In this document: piece after piece, positions 1-5,238 of the stretch
How positions within the stretch are numbered: position 1 is the stretch's first letter
Layout of the letters: every line of letters begins with the position of its first letter
Assembly: GCA_910579755.1 (NCBI GenBank)
Contig: CAJTVB010000052.1
Span: 1 to 10,927 of the forward strand
Direction: 5' to 3'
DNA from: an uncultured Acetatifactor sp.
Lineage (GTDB): Bacteria; Bacillota; Clostridia; Lachnospirales; Lachnospiraceae
DNA: 10,927 bases
Notes under the pieces: generated by a model
Databases searched by the model: none
The model's input: only the letters and a program-made list of their open reading frames with translations
What the model was told of the DNA's origin: nothing
Made by a program: the position numbers and the translations under genes

Positions 1-72
1 GTCCCCGCAGGCTGCCAGCGACATGGTCATGGCCGCTGCCATTACGAGGGCTAGAAATTTCTTTCCTTTCAT
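1..72 (-). CDS. N-terminal part of a secreted lipoprotein (probably a transporter substrate-binding protein)
   Basis: Only the first 24 codons lie in the window; the gene runs off the left edge. The start is the ATG at 72-70 on the minus strand, preceded by a strong GGAGGAG ribosome binding site at 84-78. The peptide begins MKGKKFLALVMAAAMTMSLA and continues A-C-G-D. This is a classic lipoprotein signal peptide: positive residues at 2-5, a hydrophobic core, and a lipobox L19-A20-A21-C22 with Cys22 as the predicted lipidated residue. The mature protein would be anchored to the outer face of the cytoplasmic membrane. In Clostridia this style of leader is very common on ABC-transporter solute-binding proteins, but too little is present to fix the family, so the transporter role is inference. 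Confidence 0.75.
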   Translation of the reverse strand, partial: MKGKKFLALVMAAAMTMSLAACGD

Positions 73-110
73 AATTTCTCCTCCTTTATTTGCTCTGCAT
101 ACTTTGACAC

Positions 111-139
111 TTTATTGCTTTAAACCGCCAAGCTGTAAA
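111..139 (-). promoter_or_regulatory. Possible promoter of the leftward lipoprotein gene
   Basis: Read on the minus strand, TTTACA (139-134) and AATAAA (116-111) are separated by 17 bp. The -35 matches five of six consensus bases and the -10 four of six. A T-rich tract lies directly upstream of the -35. Transcription would start near 104, leaving a leader of about 30 nt that contains the ribosome binding site. Position and spacing are good but the -10 is weak, so this is a candidate only. Confidence 0.35.
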
Positions 140-179
140 AAAAGAGCTGAATAATGCTTTATCCGCCCTCCTTGAATAC

Positions 180-189
180 TTGTATACAA
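180..189. promoter_or_regulatory. Perfect 10-bp palindrome TTGTATACAA, possible operator
   Basis: TTGTATACAA is its own reverse complement. It sits in the divergent intergenic region, 41 bp upstream of the candidate -35 of the leftward gene. A second palindrome, TAGGCCTA, follows at 191-198. A 6-bp inverted repeat (ACTGAA at 206-211, TTCAGT at 221-226) lies a little further right. Short symmetric sites of this type are bound by dimeric regulators, including some GntR-family proteins, but no regulator gene is in the window and the assignment is inference. Confidence 0.3.
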
Positions 190-264
190 TTAGGCCTAGT
201 ATGCAACTGAACTAACATAATTCAGTATAAATTACACTTAAATTGCATTCCCGCTAAAAATATG

Positions 265-293
265 TTGAAATTATGCAGACAGTATGATAAAAT
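265..293 (+). promoter_or_regulatory. Probable secG promoter
   Basis: TTGAAA (265-270) and TAAAAT (288-293) are separated by 17 bp, each matching sigma-A consensus at five of six positions. The predicted transcription start is near 300, giving a leader of about 23 nt that contains the AGGAGGTG ribosome binding site at 311-318. An overlapping TATGAT at 283-288 would have only a 12-bp spacer and is less likely. Confidence 0.55.
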
Positions 294-322
294 AGCAGAT
301 GCTTGGCATTAGGAGGTGTGAA

Positions 323-562
323 ATGGGAGCATTGAGGATTATACTCACTATCGTTTTCATATTGATCTGTATAGCACTTGTTGTGTTGGTATTAATGCAG
401 GAGGGAAAGTCGGCGGGACTTGGTTCCATCAGCGGAGCTGCCGAAACATATTGGGGCAAAAATAAGGGACGCTCCATGGAAGGCTTTCTCGTGAGAACTA
501 CCAAAATTCTTGCAGTATTGTTTATGGTAGTTGCGGTAATACTGAATCTGAATGTATTTTAA
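323..562 (+). CDS. secG: Preprotein translocase subunit SecG
   Basis: This 79-residue protein is a small subunit of the SecYEG channel that exports unfolded proteins across the cytoplasmic membrane. It has the SecG layout: a first membrane helix (about residues 4-24), the loop with L-M-Q-E-G-K at 23-28 followed by a Gly/Ser-rich stretch (S30-A-G-L-G-S-I-S-G), and a second helix (about 59-77). Length is normal for the family. The start is the ATG at 323, because AGGAGGTG at 311-318 is correctly spaced from it; an in-frame ATG at 299 lies at the predicted transcription start and has no such site. It is followed by rnr, the usual order in Firmicutes, but an intrinsic terminator sits between the two genes. 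Confidence 0.93.
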   Translation: MGALRIILTIVFILICIALVVLVLMQEGKSAGLGSISGAAETYWGKNKGRSMEGFLVRTTKILAVLFMVVAVILNLNVF

Positions 563-572
563 TAACTCAGGG

Positions 573-605
573 AACACTCTTGTGGCTGGCACAAGGGTGT
601 TTTTT
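573..605 (+). terminator. Intrinsic terminator between secG and rnr
   Basis: The arms ACACTCTTGTG (574-584) and CACAAGGGTGT (590-600) form an 11-bp stem with one T-G wobble and a 5-nt loop; A573 and T601 can extend it. It ends in six T residues at 600-605. The rnr start lies only about 15 nt further on and I see no consensus promoter between, so rnr is probably expressed by read-through, with the hairpin lowering its level relative to secG. Confidence 0.8.
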
Positions 606-620
606 GTATAAGGAATGACT

Positions 621-2816
621 ATGGATATCAGAGAAAAGAGAAAAAGGATGATCTGCGACCTGATGAGCGACCCGGCTTATGTTCCCATGAAGGAAAAGGA
701 GCTGGCAGTACTTCTCCAGGTGGCAAAGGAGGACAGGGAAGAATTTCGGACCCTGCTCAGGGAGCTTCTGGAGGAGGGCAGGCTTTCCCTGACGGCCCGG
801 GAGAAATACCGAAAGGCGGACGGCAGTGTGCTGACAGGAACCTTTGTGGGCAATGCCAGGGGATTTGGATTTGTGGAGGTGGAGGGAAGAGAGGAGGACC
901 TCTTTATTCCCGAGGACAAGACAGGCGGAGCCTTTCATGGCGATATCGTCCAGGCAGCGCCGATTCCGGGGCGGGCCGGAAAACGACAGGAGGCTCAGGT
1001 CATCAGAATCATTTCCAGGGGGATAAGCCGGGTGGTGGGGACCTTTGAGCGCACCAGGGAGCATTTTGGCTTTGTGACTCCCGATAACGCAAGGTTTCCT
1101 CAGGATATTTTTGTGCCGAAGGAGTGTTCTAAAGGAGCCGTCACAGGACATAAGGTAGTGGTGGAGATTACCGATTATGGTACGGACCGCAGGAGCCCCG
1201 AGGGAAAGGTGACGGAGATTCTGGGGCATGTCAATGATCCCGGGGTGGATATTATGTCCATCGTGAAGGGACATGAGCTTCCCGTGGAATTTCCGGAAAA
1301 GGTGCTGGAACAGGCACAGAGAGCCTGCAAAGAGGTGACTGAGGCTGACAGGCTGGGACGCAGAGATCTGAGAGAAACGGATATGGTGACCATTGACGGG
1401 GAGGACGCCAAGGATCTGGACGATGCGGTCAGTGTGGATTTTGACGGGGAAAATTATCATTTGGGCGTTCACATAGCGGATGTGGCAAATTATGTCCAGG
1501 AGAACTCTGCGCTGGACCGGGAGGCCTTGAAGCGGGGGACCAGTGTTTATCTGGTGGACAGGGTGATTCCCATGCTGCCTCATATTCTGTCCAACGGTAT
1601 CTGTTCTCTCAATGAGGGGGAGGATAGACTGGCTCTGAGCTGCCTGATGACGGTGAACCTCCAGGGAGAGATCATCGATCATGAGATCTGCGAGTCTGTG
1701 ATCCGGGTCAACAAGCGTATGACTTACACTGGGGTGGCAGGGCTTTTGGAGGGAGAAAATTTTATAACGGAGGATGAGTCTTACAGGGAACTGCTGCCCA
1801 TGCTGCACCATATGGAAGCGCTGGCGTCTCTGCTTCGAGAGAGACGACGCAAAAGGGGATCCGTGGACTTTGACTTTCCGGAATGCAAAATTCTGCTGGA
1901 CAGAGAAGGACATCCTGTGGACATTAGCCCATATCGTCGAAACACGGCCACCGACATTATTGAAGATTTTATGCTGGCGGCAAACGAAACCATAGCCCAG
2001 CATTTTTACTGGATGGAGCTCCCTTTTATATATCGTGTACACGATATTCCGGACAAGGATAAGATCCGAAAGCTTTCTGCCTTTATTTATAATTTCGGCT
2101 ATTATATGAAAGCGGTAGGAAGAGCCGGTGCAAAAAGGAAGGACGAGGTGCATCCCAAGGAAATTCAAAAGCTTTTAGCCCAAATTGCCGGCACGCCGGA
2201 AGAGGCAATGATCAGCAGAATGGCCCTGCGAAGCATGAAGCAGGCAAAATACAGCCCTGAGTGCACCGGGCATTTTGGGCTGGCCTGCCCGTATTATTGT
2301 CACTTTACATCGCCTATCCGTCGATATCCTGATTTGCAGATTCACCGGATTATCAAAGACCATCTCCGGGGACGAATGGGTGAGGAGAAGGTCGGCTATT
2401 ATCAGGAGCGCCTGCCCCAGATAGCGCAGCATTCCTCAAAGATGGAGCGGCGTGCCGACGAAGCGGAGCGAGAGACCGATAAGCTGAAAAAAGTAGAATA
2501 TATGGAAAAATATCTGGGCCAGTGCTTTGAGGGAGTGGTATCCGGCGTTACGGGCTGGGGTATTTATGTGGAACTGCCCAATACCGTGGAGGGCCTGGTG
2601 CATGTATCCCGGCTTCCCGGTGACAGCTATTATTATGATGAAAAGGCCTGTGAGATGACGGGTGTTGACACAGGGCGTACCTTTAAGCTGGGGATGCCGG
2701 TAAGGGTGCAGGTAGACGGGTGTGACCGTTTTAACAGGACCATAGATTTTTCTGTCTGTGAACCGGAGGAAGAGGAGCAGGGGATCAGGGGGCGGAGAGA
2801 AGCGCCCGAGGTGTAA
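621..2816 (+). CDS. rnr: Ribonuclease R (3'-5' exoribonuclease)
   Basis: This 731-residue protein belongs to the RNase II/R family, processive 3'-5' exonucleases that degrade structured RNA and, with SmpB-tmRNA, non-stop mRNA. Domains in order: a winged-helix-like N-terminus (about 1-65), two cold-shock RNA-binding domains (about 70-200, with G-F-G-F-V and H-F-G-F-V motifs), the RNB catalytic domain (about 245-575), and a C-terminal S1 domain (about 633-712). The catalytic motif I-D-G-E-D-A-K-D-L-D-D at 258-268 supplies the metal-binding aspartates D259, D265, D267 and D268. The conserved H-F-T-S-P-I-R-R-Y-P-D is at 561-571. A short acidic then basic tail follows S1. The start at 621 is chosen because AGGA at 611-614 touches the alternative ATG at 615 but is well spaced from 621. 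The gene is intact and is followed by smpB. Confidence 0.97.
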   Translation: MDIREKRKRMICDLMSDPAYVPMKEKELAVLLQVAKEDREEFRTLLRELLEEGRLSLTAREKYRKADGSVLTGTFVGNARGFGFVEVEGREEDLFIPEDKTGGAFHGDIVQAAPIPGRAGKRQEAQVIRIISRGISRVVGTFERTREHFGFVTPDNARFPQDIFVPKECSKGAVTGHKVVVEITDYGTDRRSPEGKVTEILGHVNDPGVDIMSIVKGHELPVEFPEKVLEQAQRACKEVTEADRLGRRDLRETDMVTIDGEDAKDLDDAVSVDFDGENYHLGVHIADVANYVQENSALDREALKRGTSVYLVDRVIPMLPHILSNGICSLNEGEDRLALSCLMTVNLQGEIIDHEICESVIRVNKRMTYTGVAGLLEGENFITEDESYRELLPMLHHMEALASLLRERRRKRGSVDFDFPECKILLDREGHPVDISPYRRNTATDIIEDFMLAANETIAQHFYWMELPFIYRVHDIPDKDKIRKLSAFIYNFGYYMKAVGRAGAKRKDEVHPKEIQKLLAQIAGTPEEAMISRMALRSMKQAKYSPECTGHFGLACPYYCHFTSPIRRYPDLQIHRIIKDHLRGRMGEEKVGYYQERLPQIAQHSSKMERRADEAERETDKLKKVEYMEKYLGQCFEGVVSGVTGWGIYVELPNTVEGLVHVSRLPGDSYYYDEKACEMTGVDTGRTFKLGMPVRVQVDGCDRFNRTIDFSVCEPEEEEQGIRGRREAPEV

Positions 2817-2850
2817 AGCAGAATCGGGAAATCGGAAAGGAAGTGAGAGA

Positions 2851-3321
2851 ATGGCTCAGAAAAGAGAGCCGCAGAAGCTGGTGGCAAACAATAAAAAGGC
2901 CTATCATGATTATTTTATTGACGAGGCCTACGAGGCAGGGGTGGCGCTCCACGGTACGGAGGTCAAATCACTGCGCATGGGAAAGTGCAGTATCAAGGAA
3001 TCTTTTATCCGGATTGAAAACGGGGAGATGTTTGTGTACGGCATGCATGTGAGCCCCTATGAAAAGGGCAATATCTTCAATAAGGATCCTCTGCGGGTAA
3101 AAAAGCTCCTTATGCATAAGCATGAGATCAGCAGACTGGCAGGAAAAATTGCAGAAAAGGGGTATACCCTGGTGCCTCTGCAGGTGTATTTTAAAGAGGG
3201 AAAGGTAAAGGTGGAGGTAGGCCTGGCCAGAGGGAAAAAGCTTTATGATAAACGGCAGGACATTGCCAAAAAGGATATGAGAAGGGAGACAGAGAGAGAG
3301 TTTAAGATAAAAAATATTTGA
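2851..3321 (+). CDS. smpB: SsrA-binding protein SmpB
   Basis: This 156-residue protein is the essential partner of tmRNA in trans-translation: it binds the tRNA-like domain and places it in the empty A site of a stalled ribosome. Family signatures are clear: N-K-K-A-Y-H-D-Y-F-I at 14-23, G-T-E-V-K-S-L-R at 35-42, and G-L-A-R-G-K-K-L-Y-D-K-R at 124-135. The Lys/Arg-rich C-terminal tail (137-156) inserts into the mRNA channel in studied homologues. Length matches the family. The ATG at 2851 is the start, preceded by AAAGGAAGTG at 2836-2845; the open frame extends back to 2758 but only by overlapping the end of rnr. It lies 34 nt after rnr with no promoter visible, so it is probably co-transcribed. 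ssrA follows directly, matching its function. Confidence 0.97.
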   Translation: MAQKREPQKLVANNKKAYHDYFIDEAYEAGVALHGTEVKSLRMGKCSIKESFIRIENGEMFVYGMHVSPYEKGNIFNKDPLRVKKLLMHKHEISRLAGKIAEKGYTLVPLQVYFKEGKVKVEVGLARGKKLYDKRQDIAKKDMRRETEREFKIKNI

Positions 3322-3357
3322 ATATTTTGTGAAAACATAATTTCAGGGCAAAATCAA

Positions 3358-3386
3358 TTGACAATACAGGCAGAAATAAATATACT
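3358..3386 (+). promoter_or_regulatory. Consensus promoter of the tmRNA gene
   Basis: TTGACA (3358-3363) and TATACT (3381-3386) are separated by exactly 17 bp, a near-perfect sigma-A promoter. Transcription would start near 3393, about 24 nt before the mature tmRNA 5' end, leaving a short precursor to be trimmed. A strong dedicated promoter fits the high abundance expected of tmRNA and shows that ssrA need not rely on read-through from smpB. Confidence 0.85.
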
Positions 3387-3416
3387 GATATTAGAATTAA
3401 GTTTATGTTCACATTT

Positions 3417-3813
3417 GGGGTAGTAAAGGTTTCGACAGGGGTCTTGCAGCTGGAGAAGCTATCCGTTGCGACACGTTAATCGCACCATTAAACTAAACGC
3501 TGATAATAATACTCAGTACGCATTGGCAGCGTAAGCTGGACTCGTCCAGTTCGCTGTGAATGACGCCGCCTGAGGCGGCTTGTCCGCTCCGGGGGACTCA
3601 CACTTCGGAATCCGGGCATCGACTCTGTGAGAAACGACGCGCAGTAAGCTTTGCCTGCGCGGGCGTATGATGAAGCTACCGACCGGATCAGATGGTTCGT
3701 TATCTCGTCCGGAAGGGAACAGGCTGAAGTAAGATCAGCCGCAAAAACGGACTATGATAGTAGAAGGACAGGGAATGGGCTTTTGGACACGGGTTCGACT
3801 CCCGTCTACTCCA
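3417..3813 (+). ncRNA. ssrA: Transfer-messenger RNA (tmRNA, one-piece)
   Basis: tmRNA acts as both alanine tRNA and mRNA to release stalled ribosomes and add a degradation tag. The 5' end begins GGGGTAG, which pairs with CTACTCC at 3806-3812 to form the 7-bp acceptor stem (one G-T wobble). The conserved TAGTAAAGGTTTCGACAGGG follows the first bases. The T arm is ACGGG-TTCGACT-CCCGT at 3789-3805. The internal reading frame encodes ADNNTQYALAA at 3499-3534. A GC-rich hairpin (GCCGCCTGAGGCGGC) and other paired segments between the tag and the tRNA-like end are consistent with the usual pseudoknots. The mature body is about 397 nt plus a 3' CCA that is not encoded: the genome reads A3813 then CTT. 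It is a one-piece, non-permuted form. Downstream lies a partial duplicate of its 3' end. Confidence 0.97.
3499..3534 (+). other. tmRNA proteolysis-tag reading frame
   Basis: The resume codon GCT at 3499 opens the frame A-D-N-N-T-Q-Y-A-L-A-A followed by TAA. With the alanine carried by tmRNA itself, the tag added to stalled proteins would be AADNNTQYALAA. The terminal A-L-A-A is the hallmark recognised by ClpXP-type proteases. The resume codon is set by the tag match and by the preceding CTAAAC context, which resembles that of other Firmicutes tmRNAs. Confidence 0.88.
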
Positions 3814-3825
3814 CTTTACAGTAAT

Positions 3826-3856
3826 GGGAAGTCGAACCCGTTGGGTTCAGACTCCC
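3826..3856 (+). repeat. Inverted copy of the tmRNA T arm forming a hairpin with the duplicate
   Basis: GGGAAGTCGAACCC at 3826-3839 is, apart from one extra A, the reverse complement of the ssrA T arm (GGGTTCGACTCCC, 3791-3803). It is also complementary to 3843-3856 in the direct duplicate, with a 3-nt loop (3840-3842), 13 base pairs and one bulged A on each side. In a read-through transcript it could pair with either the tmRNA T arm or the duplicate. Confidence 0.7.
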
Positions 3857-3869
3857 GTCTACTCCACTT
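3843..3869 (+). repeat. Direct duplicate of the tmRNA 3' end (possible attachment-site scar)
   Basis: Positions 3843-3869 repeat 3791-3816, the T-loop and 3' acceptor strand of ssrA plus the next three bases. Agreement is complete except for one inserted A at 3849. The copies lie 26 bp apart. The second copy lacks a good T stem (its 5' side reads TTGGG rather than ACGGG) and has no matching 5' acceptor strand, so it is not a functional RNA. tmRNA 3' ends are well-known integration sites for phages and islands, and such elements leave a duplicated 3' end. The duplicate may be a scar of a lost element; no integrase gene remains. Confidence 0.75.
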
Positions 3870-3870
3870 G

Positions 3871-3912
3871 AAGGAATGCCTGAAAACATGATGTTTTCGG
3901 CATTCCTTTCTT
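3871..3912 (+). terminator. Intrinsic terminator downstream of ssrA
   Basis: AAGGAATGCC-T-GAAAAC (3871-3887) pairs with GTTTTC-GGCATTCCTT (3893-3908), a long stem with one bulged T and a 5-nt loop, followed by a T-rich end (TTTCTT, 3907-3912). It should end the ssrA transcript about 60-100 nt after the mature 3' end, so the duplicated segment would be part of the tmRNA precursor. Confidence 0.82.
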
Positions 3913-3963
3913 AAATGTTAATATGTAATTGTCTGCACAAGCGGACAGGAAGGTGTGTACCAG

Positions 3964-4530
3964 ATGGAAAACCAACAAGAAAAAACGGTGGCTGGTTATC
4001 TTTTTACCACGGAGAAGGACGCGCGGCTGGCGGAAGCAGAGAGGAAGAAAATTGAATATCTGGAGATGCGGATCGATTACGCCAAACCGGAAACCATATT
4101 GCGGGTATATGAAAAATCGATCCAGGAGAGAATATTCAAGACTCCTGTGGGACTACAATACCTGAAGCAGCAGCAGGATTTTCTGCTGGCACAGGAGGGA
4201 GTGGATCCTGACAGCGTGATGCCGATTCCCCTTTACGCCTCCTTCGACGGTGAATTACGGGACAAACCAAATCCTGCCCGAAACCGTCTCCGGGGGAAAG
4301 CTGCCGGCGGGGAGAAGCAGAAATCAGGTTTTTTTGCATCCGTGGTGCTGAACATATTATTGGTGCTGGCTGTCTGTGCCATGTTTACCATTGCTTTGAA
4401 CAGCGAAAATCCGAATATACTTAATTATGAAAGGGCTGTCAGAGACAAATATGCTTCCTGGGAGCAAGAGCTGACACAGAGAGAGCAGACGATCCGGGAA
4501 AAGGAGAGGGAACTCAGGATAAGCCAATGA
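3964..4530 (+). CDS. Unrecognised single-pass membrane protein upstream of a two-component system
   Basis: This 188-residue protein matches no family I can name. It has a charged, helical N-terminal region (about 1-80, many Glu/Lys/Arg), a Pro-containing segment (87-107), a basic stretch (about 107-121), one clear membrane helix (about 123-145), then a short C-terminal region. The last part (about 158-188) is rich in Glu, Gln and Arg and likely forms a helix or short coiled coil. There is no signal peptide. Positive residues before the helix suggest the N-terminus is cytoplasmic and the C-terminus outside. The ATG at 3964 is preferred over an in-frame GTG at 3955, since AGGAAGG at 3947-3953 is well spaced from it. 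It ends 24 nt before the response regulator gene, so it is probably co-transcribed and may be a sensory or accessory partner; that role is inference. Confidence 0.8.
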   Translation: MENQQEKTVAGYLFTTEKDARLAEAERKKIEYLEMRIDYAKPETILRVYEKSIQERIFKTPVGLQYLKQQQDFLLAQEGVDPDSVMPIPLYASFDGELRDKPNPARNRLRGKAAGGEKQKSGFFASVVLNILLVLAVCAMFTIALNSENPNILNYERAVRDKYASWEQELTQREQTIREKERELRISQ

Positions 4531-4554
4531 AGGGCATGACAGGAGGTGCTGCTG

Positions 4555-5238
4555 ATGGATAGGCGGAAGATATTGGTTGTGGACGATGAAAGCAGAATGC
4601 GTAAGCTGGTGAAAGACTTTCTGGTAAAAAGCAGCTATGAGGTGGTGGAGGCCTGCGACGGAGAACAGGCATTGGAGTTCTTTTTTCAACAGAAGGATAT
4701 TGCCCTGGTGGTGCTGGATGTGATGATGCCCAAGATGGACGGCTGGCAGGTGTGTCGGGAGATTCGGGCTTTTTCCAAGGTACCTATTATTATGCTTACT
4801 GCCAGAGGGGATGAACAGGATGAATTGCAGGGCTTTCAGCTGGGGGTCGACGAATATATATCAAAACCCTTCAGTCCCAAGATATTGGTAGCCCGGATTG
4901 AGGCTATTCTGCGGCGCACAAACCAGCAGGATGAGAATAAGACTCTCACCTGCGGCGGCATTCAAATTGATAAGGCGGCTCATCAGGTGCTTATTGACGG
5001 CAGACCTGTGGAACTTAGCTATAAGGAATTTGAGCTTCTTGCATATTTTGTAGAGAACCAGGGAATTGCGCTGTCCCGTGAAAAGATATTGAATCATGTG
5101 TGGAATTATGATTATTTCGGTGACGCGCGCACCATAGACACGCATGTGAAAAAGCTTCGTAGTAAGATGGGCGATAAGGGAGAACTGATCAAAACCATAT
5201 GGGGTATGGGCTACAAACTGGAGGCAGAAAGCAAGTGA
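4555..5238 (+). CDS. OmpR/PhoB-family DNA-binding response regulator
   Basis: This 227-residue protein is the transcription-factor half of a two-component system. The receiver domain (about 4-118) has the acidic pocket D10-D11, the phosphate-accepting D55 in V-L-D-V-M-M-P-K-M-D-G, the switch T82 and the conserved K104 in S-K-P-F. The winged-helix DNA-binding domain (about 130-224) shows L-S-Y-K-E-F-E-L-L, the recognition region R-T-I-D-T-H-V-K-K-L-R-S-K, and the final hairpin I-W-G-M-G-Y-K-L. All key residues are present. The start is the ATG at 4555, six bases after AGGAGGTG (4541-4548); an in-frame GTG at 4546 overlaps that site. It overlaps the kinase gene by 4 nt, so the two are translationally coupled partners. 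The regulon cannot be read from the window. Confidence 0.96.
   Translation: MDRRKILVVDDESRMRKLVKDFLVKSSYEVVEACDGEQALEFFFQQKDIALVVLDVMMPKMDGWQVCREIRAFSKVPIIMLTARGDEQDELQGFQLGVDEYISKPFSPKILVARIEAILRRTNQQDENKTLTCGGIQIDKAAHQVLIDGRPVELSYKEFELLAYFVENQGIALSREKILNHVWNYDYFGDARTIDTHVKKLRSKMGDKGELIKTIWGMGYKLEAESK

Noticed and set aside
104..132. TTGACA at 104-109 on the plus strand as a -35 element
   Set aside because: No -10-like sequence lies 16-18 bp downstream, and it falls inside the leader of the leftward gene.
567..2168. Long open frame of 533 codons on the minus strand opposite rnr
   Set aside because: It lies wholly antisense to the clear RNase R gene and its translation has a His/Leu/Arg-rich, low-complexity look with no recognisable motif. 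It reflects the codon bias of rnr.
3309..3334. AT-only inverted repeat AAAATATT-TG-AATATTTT at the end of smpB, as a terminator
   Set aside because: The stem has no G-C pairs and is followed by GTGAAAAC rather than a T run, so it would not terminate well.
3843..3869. The second tmRNA-like 3' end as a separate tRNA gene
   Set aside because: There is no 5' acceptor strand, D arm or anticodon arm upstream; only the T-loop and 3' strand are repeated.
3896..3924. TAATAT at 3919-3924 as a promoter for the 188-residue protein
   Set aside because: The base positions expected for the -35 read TTCGGC inside the terminator stem, a poor match; support is too weak to list.
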